A DNA stretch of 64,000 nucleotides, taken from assembly GCF_029945895.1 (NCBI RefSeq), contig NZ_JAQSDL010000104.1, positions 57,761-121,760 on the forward strand. The letters are read 5' to 3'. Of this stretch, positions 8,924 to 17,644 are shown one piece after another. The notes beneath the pieces are model-generated. The model made no database searches. It was given only the letters and a program-made list of their open reading frames with translations, and was not told the origin of the DNA. Source of the stretch: Polaromonas sp. (GTDB lineage: Bacteria; Pseudomonadota; Gammaproteobacteria; Burkholderiales; Burkholderiaceae_C). Within the stretch, counting starts at the first letter, position 1. Each line of letters opens with the position of its first letter. The position numbers and the translations under genes were made by a program.

Positions 8924-9862
8924 ATGGTAACAAAAAAACCAAAAGGCCTGGGCCGCGGCCTGCAGGCCCTGCTGGGCCCCACCGTCGGCGAGTCCGCCAA
9001 CGTGCTTGAAAACGGCACCAGCAGCGCCAGCAGCCCGGGCCAGCCGGCTTCGCTGCTGCTGACTGACCTGGTGGCCGGTCAGTACCAGCCACGCACCCGC
9101 ATGGACGAGGGCGCGCTGTACGAGCTGGCCGAATCGATCAAGGTGCAGGGCATCATGCAGCCGATCCTGGTGCGCCGCCTGAGCAGCGGTGCCAACGACG
9201 GCAAGTACGAAATCATTGCCGGCGAGCGGCGTTTCCGGGCCGCGAAAATTGCGGGCCTGGACAGCGTGCCGGTGCTGGTACGCGACGTGCCCGACGAGTC
9301 GGCCGCGGCCATGGCATTGATTGAGAACATCCAGCGCGAAGATCTCAACCCTCTGGAAGAAGCCCAGGGTTTGCAGCGCCTGGTCAAGGAGTTTGGGCTC
9401 ACTCACGAGCTGGCGGCGCAGGCCGTGGGCCGCTCGCGCAGCGCCGCCTCCAACCTGCTGCGTCTGCTGAACCTGGCCGAACCGGTGCAGACCATGCTGA
9501 TGGCGGGCGACATCGACATGGGTCATGCGCGGGCACTTTTGGGCCTGGACCGGGCCACCCAGATCACGGCAGGCAACCAGATTGCGGCCAAGAAAATGTC
9601 GGTGCGCGAGGCCGAAAGCCTGGTCAAGAAACTCAGCGCCGAGTTCTCGCTCAAGCCGCAGAAAAACACCAAGGAAAAGTCACGCGACACCCGCCGGGTG
9701 GAAGAGGAACTGGCCGACCTGCTGATGGCCGACGTCGAGGTGCGCGTCAAAAAGCAGGTCAAGCGCAATGGCCGGCGCGAGGACACCGGCGAAGTGGCCA
9801 TCCAGTTTGCCTCGCTGGACGAGCTCAACGGCCTGATCGAGCGCCTGCGCGGCACAAAATAG
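8924..9862 (+). CDS. parB: Chromosome partitioning protein ParB (Spo0J)
   Basis: CTP-dependent DNA clamp that loads at parS and spreads; its N-terminus stimulates ParA. 312 residues. N-terminal GLGRGLQALLG (8-18) is the ParA-interacting peptide, the CTP/arginine patch GERRFRAAKIAG is at 100-111, and the DNA-binding helix-turn-helix spans about 159-183 (LTHELAAQAVGRSRSAASN). The C-terminal dimerisation domain is present. Three parS targets lie 2.3-3.4 kb upstream. Confidence 0.97.
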   Translation: MVTKKPKGLGRGLQALLGPTVGESANVLENGTSSASSPGQPASLLLTDLVAGQYQPRTRMDEGALYELAESIKVQGIMQPILVRRLSSGANDGKYEIIAGERRFRAAKIAGLDSVPVLVRDVPDESAAAMALIENIQREDLNPLEEAQGLQRLVKEFGLTHELAAQAVGRSRSAASNLLRLLNLAEPVQTMLMAGDIDMGHARALLGLDRATQITAGNQIAAKKMSVREAESLVKKLSAEFSLKPQKNTKEKSRDTRRVEEELADLLMADVEVRVKKQVKRNGRREDTGEVAIQFASLDELNGLIERLRGTK

Positions 9863-9960
9863 GCAGGGCAGTCTTCCTGTTTCCCCGGAGCAAGTGCGCC
9901 TGCGTCCTACGCCCAAACAGGGGCTGCGCAGGCGGTCCAGCGGACAGGTACGCGGCCATC

Positions 9961-10719
9961 ATGGCGGCATTGAAAATTTCAGGCCGACCCATGACCCCCT
10001 CCGTCCCCCAGCCGATTTCCCGTCCGTCTCTGGCCTTGCTTGGCACCGAGCCCTGGCGCGCTGCGTATGAATTTGTGCAGCACAAAATCACCCGAAAGGC
10101 GACCATGCCGCCCGGCGACGGACACCCGGTGATCATCTTTCCTGGCCTGGGCACCGATGGCGCGGCCGTGGCACCGCTGCGCGACTATTGCGAGACGCTG
10201 GGCTACAGCGCGATGGACTGGGGCCGGGGTTTCAACACCGGGCCGCAGGGGGATATTGACACCTGGCTGGCCGAACTGGCGGACCATGTGTCCGGCTTGC
10301 TGAACGGGCATTCGCAGCGCGCGACGCTGATTGGCTGGAGCCTGGGCGGGATTTACGCGCGCGAGCTGGGCAAACTGATGGCACCCCGCCTGCGCCAGGT
10401 CATCACCATCGGCACCCCCTTCAATGGCACGCCTGACCTCACGCATGCTGGCTGGCTGTTTCGCCTGCTCAATGGGGCTGCGCCGGTGACCGACCCGGCG
10501 CTGAGTCAGCGCCTGCGCACCCCACCGCCCCTGCCGACCACCTCGATCTACAGTCGCTCCGACGGTGTGGTGGCCTGGCAAAGCTGCCGCCATGACAAGA
10601 CCGGTGCGCAGGTCAGGGACGTCGAGGTCAAGGGCAGCCACATCGGGATGGGCTGGAACCCGGCCGTGCTGCAGGTGGTGGCCGAACGCCTGGCACGCCC
10701 GCGTTCTGCGGCTCGCTGA
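9961..10719 (+). CDS. Alpha/beta hydrolase (lipase-like)
   Basis: Predicted serine hydrolase of up to 252 residues. The oxyanion region is IIFPGLGTDG, the nucleophile is GWSLGG (S127), and D201 (SRSDGVV) and H227 (GSHIGMGWNP) complete the triad. The pattern resembles PGAP1/triacylglycerol-lipase-like esterases. Two in-frame ATGs (9961 and 9991) are possible and neither has a clear ribosome site. No signal peptide. Substrate not inferable. Confidence 0.8.
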   Translation: MAALKISGRPMTPSVPQPISRPSLALLGTEPWRAAYEFVQHKITRKATMPPGDGHPVIIFPGLGTDGAAVAPLRDYCETLGYSAMDWGRGFNTGPQGDIDTWLAELADHVSGLLNGHSQRATLIGWSLGGIYARELGKLMAPRLRQVITIGTPFNGTPDLTHAGWLFRLLNGAAPVTDPALSQRLRTPPPLPTTSIYSRSDGVVAWQSCRHDKTGAQVRDVEVKGSHIGMGWNPAVLQVVAERLARPRSAAR

Positions 10720-10981
10720 GCGGCAGGCCTGTCCAGTTTCCCTGACGCTCCGCCGTCCACAAGGAAGCCCGGCAGGGACACATCAACTCGCCGGGCCGCG
10801 ACCCTGCCGTTTGTTGGATGGCCCCTGGCGGCGCTGGGCAGAGGCTTTCCGTTAGCATCAGAAACCACTGCCGGCCCGGCGGGCTGTTCCCGCTGGCTGA
10901 AGGGATGGGCCGCTGGCGCGCGAAGCCGGAAAATCGGGACTCGTGCCGTGTGGCATGGTTCGCAGGGATGAAACAGGGGCG

Positions 10982-12019
10982 ATGAACAACTCCAGGCTGA
11001 TGCTTGTCGACAGCGACGACTACACCTCTTCAGTTCTGCTGGCGGGCTTGGTCGAGCGGGGCTTTGGCACGGTGCAATCGGTCCTCAGCACGCTGGCGCT
11101 TCCCGAGGTGCTGGAGGCCGGACCGCCCGACGTGGTGATCTTCAACTACCACGCCGACCAGCCTGACAGCCTGAGCGCATGCAGCACGGTCAAGGCGATG
11201 GTTCCCCGGGCCGCCACGATGGTCATCGTGTCGCCTGGCCCCGCGCTCAAGGCTGTTCGTGCCTGGGCCAGGCAAACCCGCAGCATCGACGTCGTCATCG
11301 AAAAACCGCTGTCGGACGAACGTTTCTTCATGACTCTGGAAGAGATGCTTCGGGTCAGGGCGTCTTCCCGCGAGGCGGCCAGCCGGGCGGAGCGCCTGGC
11401 CAGACTGGTGCCTGAAGGCGCCTTGCCCCTGATTGAGCATGGCTCCAACAGAGAAGCTGAAATGTTCGATGCCGCCGTTCTGTTTACCGACATCCGGGGA
11501 TCTTCCCAGTGGATCCGGGAAATGCCACCGCGGGATTTTTTTGAAGACCTGAACCAGTTGCTCAGCAGACAGGCGCGGCATATCCAGAAATACCGGGGAT
11601 CGGTCATCAAGTACACCGGGGACGGCGTCATGGCGGTCTTCAGAGGCATGGGGCGGTCTTATCTGGCCTTGCGTTGCGGGCTCGAACTTGCCGAACTCCA
11701 CAACAACGAGAAGTTTCCGTTCGGCATTGGCATGGCCCAGGGGCTGGTGCTGGCGGGGCTGATTGGGGACTCGAACCAGGCCGGGCAAAGAAGCCAGTAC
11801 GACGTGGTGGGCGCCACGGTGCACCTGGCATCGCGTTTGTGCGGCCTGGCCAACGCCGGTGAAGTGGTCACCACCAGAAGCATGAATGTGGCGGCGAGGG
11901 TGTCGATGCCGGAACCCAGGCCGCTCCCGGGTGTGTCGGTCAGGGGGTTTGACAAGGACATCGACTGTGTTGTGTTCGCCCCTTCAGTGGGTTTCACCAG
12001 AATTTCAGGAGCAACGTGA
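10982..12019 (+). CDS. Class III adenylate cyclase with degenerate receiver domain
   Basis: Protein of 345 residues fusing an N-terminal CheY-like fold (1-125) to a class III nucleotide cyclase (165-330). The receiver keeps acidic residues (D10, D12, D13) and the K108-P109 switch pair, but the phospho-acceptor position is asparagine (VVIFN55), so it is probably a pseudo-receiver. In the cyclase, metal-binding aspartates are D170 (FTDIRGSS) and D214 (KYTGDGVMAVF) with K210; the adenine-selecting aspartate is D274 and the transition-state arginine R285, but the usual asparagine between them is H281. The product is likely cAMP, though activity is uncertain. The ATG at 10982 is preferred to an upstream GTG. 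The stop abuts the next gene. Confidence 0.85.
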   Translation: MNNSRLMLVDSDDYTSSVLLAGLVERGFGTVQSVLSTLALPEVLEAGPPDVVIFNYHADQPDSLSACSTVKAMVPRAATMVIVSPGPALKAVRAWARQTRSIDVVIEKPLSDERFFMTLEEMLRVRASSREAASRAERLARLVPEGALPLIEHGSNREAEMFDAAVLFTDIRGSSQWIREMPPRDFFEDLNQLLSRQARHIQKYRGSVIKYTGDGVMAVFRGMGRSYLALRCGLELAELHNNEKFPFGIGMAQGLVLAGLIGDSNQAGQRSQYDVVGATVHLASRLCGLANAGEVVTTRSMNVAARVSMPEPRPLPGVSVRGFDKDIDCVVFAPSVGFTRISGAT

Positions 12020-12328
12020 ATGAAAGAGCAATTCAATCCCGCGCAGATCAGCAAGGTCATTGACCAGGCGCTGGTCTATCAGTGCGCCTGCCCTGCGCAG
12101 GTTTGCAGCGCCATTTTCGAGTTGCGCGAGTTGTACGAATACCAGATGAATTGCGCCAGCGATTCCGCCAATGATGAACTCGTGCACAAGACCATCGCAG
12201 CAGCGACCGAGAAAGCGCACGAGCTGATGGAGGAATGCCTGAAGAAAATCCTGGACATCGAGGGCTGGGATCAAGCCACGTTTGCGATGCCCGAAGGGCT
12301 GAAGAAAAGACCTGCGAAACCGCTTTGA
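12020..12328 (+). CDS. Small conserved-looking protein coupled to the cyclase
   Basis: 102 residues, not recognised. Its ATG directly follows the cyclase stop codon with no gap, which suggests a two-gene operon and coupled translation. Four cysteines fall in the N-terminal half (CACPAQVC and MNCAS) and the rest is predicted helical and acidic, without signal peptide or membrane segment. A partner or effector-side subunit of the cyclase is a reasonable guess from position only. Confidence 0.75.
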   Translation: MKEQFNPAQISKVIDQALVYQCACPAQVCSAIFELRELYEYQMNCASDSANDELVHKTIAAATEKAHELMEECLKKILDIEGWDQATFAMPEGLKKRPAKPL

Positions 12329-12436
12329 GCCCGGCGGCCTCGCCGTCTCGGGGAAAGGACGGAAAAGGGCAGACAAGGTCGTCCTGCAGGCTCCCGTGCC
12401 GGAATGACGGGAATACCGCCCCGGACTCCACATTTC

Positions 12437-12496
12437 AAGCCAAAATAGCCTCTGGCCCCCATTGGTCGGGCGCTGACAGCTATAAATTCAATAGCG
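12437..12496 (-). repeat. Dispersed repeat copy 4
   Basis: Reverse-orientation copy: GGGCGCTGACAGCTATAAAT then TCAATAGC. It lies in the 259-base gap between two convergent genes; nothing else was recognised there. Confidence 0.75.
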
Positions 12497-12587
12497 GCTT
12501 GAAGAGGACCCGAGGGCCTGTTCCGCTTGTCCGCGTCGTCGTCCGCGGAGAAGGCGCGGCAACCACCGCGTCAGGTCGCCGCGGCCG

Positions 12588-14012
12588 TCACAGGGTGAAG
12601 ATCTTGCCCGGGTTCATGATGTTGTGCGGGTCCAGTGCGCGCTTGATGGTGCGCATCATGTCCACCGCGCCGTTGCCCGCCTCGGTCACCAGAAAGTCCA
12701 TCTTGTGCAGGCCGACGCCGTGTTCGCCGGTGCAGGTGCCTTCCAGGCGCAGGGCGCGTGCCACCAGCGTGTGGTTCAGCGCCTCGGCAGCCGCGCGCTC
12801 TTCGGGCCTGTCGGGATCAATCAGGTAGCCGAAGTGGAAGTTGCCGTCGCCCACGTGGCCGACCAGGAAGTAGGGGATGCCGCTGGCGTCGGCTTCGCTG
12901 ACCGAGTCGAGCAGGCAATCGGCCAGGCGCGAGATCGGCACGCAGGTGTCGGTGGAAATAGCACGGCAACCCGGCTTGGACTGAATGGCCGCAAAGTAGG
13001 CGTTGTGCCGCGCGGTCCACAGGCGGGTGCGTTCCTCGGGGGTGCTGGCCCATTCAAAGGCGTTGCCGCCCATGTCGGTCGCGATCTCCTGCACGGTCTC
13101 GGCCTGCTCCTTGACGCTGTTGGGCGAGCCGTGAAACTCCATCAGCAACATCGGTTCCTCGCGCAGACCGAGTTTGGCGTAGGCATTGACCATGCGCACG
13201 GTGTTGGCGTCGATCAGTTCGACACGTGCAATCGGAACGCCGAGCTGGATGATCTGGATGGTGGTGCGCACCGCCGCCTCGATGCTCGGGAAGGAGCAGA
13301 TTGCGGCCGAGATCGCCTCGGGCAGCGGGTACAGCTTGACGGTGATTTCGGTGATCACGCCCAGTGTGCCTTCGCTGCCCACCATCAGGCGGGTGAGGTC
13401 GTAGCCGGCCGATGATTTTTTGGCCCGCGTGCCGGTGCGAATGATTTCGCCGCTGGCGGTGACGACTTCCAGCGCCAGCACGTTTTCGCGCATGGTGCCG
13501 TAACGCACGGCGTTGGTGCCGCTGGCGCGGGTGGCGCTCATGCCGCCTATCGTGGCATCGGCGCCGGGGTCGATCGGGAAAAACAGGCCCGTGCTTTTGA
13601 CTTCTTCATTGAGCTGCTTGCGCGTGACGCCCGCCTGCACCGTCACGGTCAGGTCTTCGGCGTTGATGGAGAGCACCTTGTTCATGCGGCTCACGTCAAT
13701 GCTGATGCCGCCCTGCACGGCCAGCAGGTGGCCTTCGAGCGAGGTACCGACACCAAAGGGAATGACCGGCACCTGGTACTGCGCAGCGAGCCTGACCGCA
13801 TCGGCCACGTCGGCCGTGCTTTCGGCAAACACCACCGCCGCCGGCGGCGGCGCCGCAAACGAGGACTCATCGCGGCCGTGCTGCTCGCGCACCACCAGGG
13901 CGGTGGAGCAGCGCTCGGCAAACCGCTCTTTGAGGGCCTCGATCAGGGCCTGCGGCACAGCGCGCAGATTGAGTTGGGGCAGCAGGTGGTCGGGGTGGGT
14001 GGGTGCGTTCAT
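12588..14012 (-). CDS. FAD-linked D-lactate dehydrogenase (cytochrome type), GlcD/Dld2 family
   Basis: FAD-dependent 2-hydroxyacid dehydrogenase of 474 residues passing electrons to the respiratory chain. N-terminal VAO-type FAD domain with PFGVGTSLEGH (about 95-105), IDPGADATIGGM, GSEGTLGVIT; C-terminal FAD-oxidase domain with GHVGDGNFH and the closing GEHGVG...MNPGKIF signature. The closest functional class is D-lactate dehydrogenase (cytochrome), but D-2-hydroxyglutarate or glycolate use cannot be excluded. The start at 14012 is set by GGAGA five bases upstream; 22 extra upstream codons in frame are not needed. Confidence 0.9.
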   Translation of the reverse strand: MNAPTHPDHLLPQLNLRAVPQALIEALKERFAERCSTALVVREQHGRDESSFAAPPPAAVVFAESTADVADAVRLAAQYQVPVIPFGVGTSLEGHLLAVQGGISIDVSRMNKVLSINAEDLTVTVQAGVTRKQLNEEVKSTGLFFPIDPGADATIGGMSATRASGTNAVRYGTMRENVLALEVVTASGEIIRTGTRAKKSSAGYDLTRLMVGSEGTLGVITEITVKLYPLPEAISAAICSFPSIEAAVRTTIQIIQLGVPIARVELIDANTVRMVNAYAKLGLREEPMLLMEFHGSPNSVKEQAETVQEIATDMGGNAFEWASTPEERTRLWTARHNAYFAAIQSKPGCRAISTDTCVPISRLADCLLDSVSEADASGIPYFLVGHVGDGNFHFGYLIDPDRPEERAAAEALNHTLVARALRLEGTCTGEHGVGLHKMDFLVTEAGNGAVDMMRTIKRALDPHNIMNPGKIFTL

Positions 14013-14103
14013 GGTGTCTCCGGTCTGAGGCCCCAGTTTACGACGAGTCCCGGGCCCGTGGGGGGCGCCCGGCGTCATCCCACGGGCTGTCTGGCCACCC
14101 GCT

Positions 14104-14421
14104 TCAGGACTTCAGCGCGATTTCAAACTCTTCGCGCGACACATGGCTGTCCTTGTTCGTGTCAATCTGGTCAAAGCGCTGTTCGACGGCGGGAAAACGG
14201 ACAGCCTCCTGCCGACTGAGCTTGCCGTCCTTGTTGGCATCGGCACGGATGAAGGCCGCGCCCACCTCCTGGCTGGTGGGGCCGGACTGCGAGGGCGCAC
14301 TCGGGGTACCCGGGGCGGTGCCCTGCGCGTGTGCAGCCAGCGCGGCACCGACAGTCAGCGCGGCGAGCAGGGCAACGCTGCGGAGTTCGAAGTTGGGAAT
14401 AGAATGAAAAGCAGACGTCAT
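14104..14421 (-). CDS. Secreted EF-hand calcium-binding protein
   Basis: 105 residues with a signal peptide (cleavage near AHAQ, 33) and two EF-hand loops, DANKDGKLSRQE (61-72) and DTNKDSHVSREE (87-98). Both have acidic residues at positions 1, 5 and 12; loop 2 has S in place of the glycine at position 6. A periplasmic calcium-binding role is likely; partner unknown. Divergent from the PduO gene across 147 bases. Confidence 0.85.
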   Translation of the reverse strand: MTSAFHSIPNFELRSVALLAALTVGAALAAHAQGTAPGTPSAPSQSGPTSQEVGAAFIRADANKDGKLSRQEAVRFPAVEQRFDQIDTNKDSHVSREEFEIALKS

Positions 14422-14568
14422 CGAGACAAGTCCTTGAAGTTGAAGAAGCAGTCATTGCAACGCAGTGAGCCCGCGCCGGCCAGCACTCTTGCACGCTGTT
14501 GCCTCAGTGACATCATCGATCGCTCTCCAACATCTTCTTTCCCCGCGTAACCTGCCGGACACTCAACC

Positions 14569-15135
14569 ATGGCCAACCGACTCACTCAAATAGCCACCCG
14601 CACCGGCGACAACGGCACGACCGGGCTCGGCGACAACACCCGCGTGTCCAAGGACAGCCTGCGCGTGCATGCGATGGGTGACGTCGACGAACTGAACTCG
14701 CAGATTGGCGTGTTGCTGTGCGAAGAGATGCCGGTCGACGTGCGCGAACTGCTGGTCGAGGTGCAGCACCAGCTCTTCAACCTGGGCGGCGAGCTGTCGA
14801 TTCCCGGCTTTGAACTGCTCAAGCCCGAGGCGGTGGCGCTGCTCGATGCGGCACTCGAAAAATACAACGCGACCCTGCCGCGCCTGCAGGAGTTCATCCT
14901 GCCGGCCGGTTCGCGCGCCGCGGCGCTGGCGCATGTGTGCCGCACCGTGGCCCGGCGCGCCGAACGCGCGGTCGTGGCGCTGGACAAAGCCGAGACGCTG
15001 AACGAGTCGCCTCGCCAGTACCTGAACCGGCTGAGTGACCTGCTGTTTGTATTGTCGCGTGTGCTCAACCGCATGAACGGCGGTGACGACGTGTACTGGA
15101 AAAGCGAACGCATGGCCCGTACGGCGACAGACTGA
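14569..15135 (+). CDS. Cob(I)yrinic acid a,c-diamide adenosyltransferase, PduO type
   Basis: Transfers the adenosyl group of ATP to cob(I)alamin to form adenosylcobalamin. 188 residues. The N-terminal ATP loop TRTGDNGTTGLGD (10-22), the VDELNSQIG helix and the RTVARRAERAV motif are intact, followed by NRLSDLLFVLSR. The window also contains the cobalamin-dependent MetH half, but the two are not linked in an operon. Confidence 0.95.
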   Translation: MANRLTQIATRTGDNGTTGLGDNTRVSKDSLRVHAMGDVDELNSQIGVLLCEEMPVDVRELLVEVQHQLFNLGGELSIPGFELLKPEAVALLDAALEKYNATLPRLQEFILPAGSRAAALAHVCRTVARRAERAVVALDKAETLNESPRQYLNRLSDLLFVLSRVLNRMNGGDDVYWKSERMARTATD

Positions 15136-15146
15136 GCTGCGCATTC

Positions 15147-15202
15147 GCTACTGTATTGATAGCTGTTTGCGCGCGCCCCATAAGGGCTCAAGGCCGATTC
15201 GA
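15147..15202 (+). repeat. Dispersed repeat copy 5
   Basis: Forward copy: GCTACTGTATTGATAGCTG TTTGCGC ... ATAAGGGCT CAAGGCC. It fills the gap between the convergent PduO and thioesterase genes. One of the best-preserved copies. Confidence 0.85.
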
Positions 15203-15205
15203 CTC

Positions 15206-15628
15206 TTACCTTGGCGCGAGCATCGCCATGGTGATCCGCGAAACGCAGGTCAGCTCCCCGGCTTCGTTGGTCAACTCGATGGCCCAGACCTGGGTGCTGC
15301 GGCCTATGTGCACCGGGCGGGTGGTCCCGATGACCCAGCCGCTGGTGACGCCCTTGAGGTGGTTGGCGTTGATGTCCAGGCCCACCGTGCGGTGGCCTTC
15401 GGGCGCCGCGAAGGCGGCGCCGCAGGAACCCAGCGTTTCAGCCAGCACCACCGACACACCGCCATGCAGCAGGCCATAGGGCTGGCGCGTGCGTTCATCG
15501 ACCGGGATCCGCGCCCGGATGAAGTCGTCGCCGACCTCCAGGAATTCGATGCCCAGGTGCGTCACCGCGCTGTTGGCGTTGTTGAGGGTCAGCAGTTCGA
15601 CAGAAATCGCTTGTTTCCAGATACGCAT
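15206..15628 (-). CDS. Hotdog-fold thioesterase (PaaI/YdiI family)
   Basis: 140 residues. The hotdog catalytic helix carries YGLLHGGVSVVLAETLGS, the HGG...E pattern of the YdiI/MenI/PaaI group, with DINANHLKG downstream. Likely hydrolyses an acyl-CoA thioester in the cytoplasm; substrate unknown. The ATG at 15628 (MRIWKQ) fits the family better than the frame extension of seven codons. Confidence 0.88.
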   Translation of the reverse strand: MRIWKQAISVELLTLNNANSAVTHLGIEFLEVGDDFIRARIPVDERTRQPYGLLHGGVSVVLAETLGSCGAAFAAPEGHRTVGLDINANHLKGVTSGWVIGTTRPVHIGRSTQVWAIELTNEAGELTCVSRITMAMLAPR

Positions 15629-15762
15629 CGTGGTTCCACAGGGCTTCAAAAAGGCTTGAAACCCAGACTATAAAGAGATTGCGGCCTACAAAGGGCGCGC
15701 GGCCGGTCTCGTATGCTGGCAAAAACAGGTGACAGACGGGGGCAACAACGGCGGAAGGCAGC

Positions 15763-17067
15763 ATGGCACGCAGGCAAACATGGGTGGTGGTGGCAGGAGG
15801 TCTGGTGGTGGTGCTGGGGGCCCTGTGGCTGGTGCTGGTCTGGCTCATCCCCAGCGACGACGATCTGGCCGCCCACGCCGCTGGCGAGCTGCAGGCCCGG
15901 CTCGGCGTACCGGTGCGGCTGGGTGCGCTGCACTGGCGCCTGCTGCCGGTGCCGGCGGTGGTGCTTGAGGACGTCGCGACCGACCAGCCGCAGGCGATCA
16001 CGGTCAAAAAACTCGTTGCCTATCCGAAGCTGTTGCCCCTCTTGCAGCGGCGCGTGATTCTTGACCGTGTGGAGCTGGACGGCGCGGTGGTGCCGCAACT
16101 GTCCATGAGGGCGCTGGACGCGACTCCGCGCGGCGGCGGCAGCGGTGCCCCCCCGGAAGACGGAGCCACGCCTTTGGCCCGTTTCGTGTTTCGTGACCTG
16201 AGCTGGGTGTCGCGCTATGGCGTGGCGGTGATCTATGACGGTGAGATTGACTTCGACCCGGGCTGGCGGCCACGCCTGGCGGTGTTGCGGCGCCCCGGGT
16301 TCACGCCGGCAACCGACCTGACCCTGACCCGGCAAGACCAGGAAGACCGCTGGGCCGCCCAAATCAACCTCGGCGGCGGTACGGCCCACGGCGAGGTGCA
16401 GTTGCAGACCGGTACCGACGGCCGACTCGTGCTGAACGGCCAGTTGCAGCCCCGCGGGGTCGATGTGGCCAGCGCGGTCTCCGCCTTCAACCGCAAGCCG
16501 GTTATCGCCGGCAGGGCTTCGGGAAACACCGTGCTGTCGGCCCAGGCAGAGACGCTGGTCGGACTGGCACAGTCGCTGCATACAAAAACACTGTTCACGA
16601 TGGGTGCATCCACGCTGTTGCGCTTCGATCTGGACAAGGCCGTTCGCAGCTTCGGCAAGGACCATGCGGGACAAACACCGCTCGACGCCGTGTCCGGACA
16701 GCTCGATACCCAGAACACGCCGCGCGGCATGGTGACGCAATTCACCGGGATCAAGGCCAGTTCGGGGGCATTGAGTGCGTCCGGCCATGCCCGGCTGGCC
16801 AACCGGCAGATCGAGGCCGAATTTGCGGTGGATCTGGTGGACGGCATCGTCGGTGTGCCGCTGGTCCTCAGCGGGCCGGTGGACAAGGTGGCGGTGTCAG
16901 TCCCGCGCGGCGCGGTGGCCGGGGCGGTGCTGGGCACGGCGGTGTTGCCCGGCATCGGGACAGCGATCGGCGCACGCCTGGGCGCTACCCTGGGCCGAAT
17001 TTTCGATTCCGGGCCGGATCGCCAGCCCGGCACAGCCACGCCTGCAACGCCTGGGACGGCCCCCTGA
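15763..17067 (+). CDS. AsmA-like membrane-anchored protein
   Basis: 434 residues with one N-terminal membrane anchor (about 8-30) and a large beta-rich extracytoplasmic part ending in a glycine-rich hydrophobic segment (AGAVLGTAVLPGIGTAIGARLG). The layout after the anchor (AAGELQARLGVPVRLGALHWRLLP...) is that of the AsmA family, linked in other bacteria to outer-membrane assembly and phospholipid transport. Shorter than AsmA proper (about 600). Divergent from the thioesterase. Confidence 0.75.
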   Translation: MARRQTWVVVAGGLVVVLGALWLVLVWLIPSDDDLAAHAAGELQARLGVPVRLGALHWRLLPVPAVVLEDVATDQPQAITVKKLVAYPKLLPLLQRRVILDRVELDGAVVPQLSMRALDATPRGGGSGAPPEDGATPLARFVFRDLSWVSRYGVAVIYDGEIDFDPGWRPRLAVLRRPGFTPATDLTLTRQDQEDRWAAQINLGGGTAHGEVQLQTGTDGRLVLNGQLQPRGVDVASAVSAFNRKPVIAGRASGNTVLSAQAETLVGLAQSLHTKTLFTMGASTLLRFDLDKAVRSFGKDHAGQTPLDAVSGQLDTQNTPRGMVTQFTGIKASSGALSASGHARLANRQIEAEFAVDLVDGIVGVPLVLSGPVDKVAVSVPRGAVAGAVLGTAVLPGIGTAIGARLGATLGRIFDSGPDRQPGTATPATPGTAP

Positions 17068-17249
17068 GCGGAACCGGCCCGCCGCGCCCGCCTTTTTCAG
17101 GCGGCACCAGAGCCCTGAGTTCCGTGCGGGCATCACTGGCACTGGAGAGTGCATTTGGTTACCATCAGGGGAGCAGGCGTCTGGCGGCACTGCGCCCATC
17201 GCGCGTCGTGCGCCGCCAGATCATTCCCATTTCTCCCGAGGTGTTCATC

Positions 17250-17606
17250 ATGTCCAAGCCGTCGCAACCGTCCACGTCGAAACCCGTTTCTGCTGCAGAC
17301 ACGCGACTGGAACGCGCGCTGGACCGGAACGAAGCGGTGGAGGAAACCGTCAAACAGTCCGGCGCCGAACTGTTTGTGATCAATGCCGTGCTCAAACAGG
17401 AAATCCCCGACCATATCCAGACCGGCGATGTGGCGCAGGCGCTGGAGAAAACAGGCGAGCTGGAAGGCAAGATCCAGGAATCTGCCGCCGACCTCGCCCA
17501 TGTCAATGAACTGCTGGAGCAGGAAATCGGCGAACGTGCCGACGTCGAGCAGGAACTTGCCGACACCAAGGTAGCCCTCGCCAAGGCCACGGCCAAAGCC
17601 AGGTAG
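17250..17606 (+). CDS. Small acidic coiled-coil protein, function unknown
   Basis: 118 residues, almost entirely helical with heptad-like spacing from about residue 20 to the end (LEKTGELEGKIQESAADLAH). No cysteines, no membrane segment. The ATG at 17250 follows CGAGGTG; a longer frame starting at 17124 is of different composition and was not used. It follows the AsmA-like gene on the same strand by 182 bases. Confidence 0.7.
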   Translation: MSKPSQPSTSKPVSAADTRLERALDRNEAVEETVKQSGAELFVINAVLKQEIPDHIQTGDVAQALEKTGELEGKIQESAADLAHVNELLEQEIGERADVEQELADTKVALAKATAKAR

Positions 17607-17644
17607 CAGCGCGCCGGGCGCCCGGTCCGGGCGGGCCGCGGCGG

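Noticed and set aside
17607..17644. GC-rich hairpin between the coiled-coil and permease genes
   Set aside because: It can fold but has no T run on either side, so it was not called a terminator.
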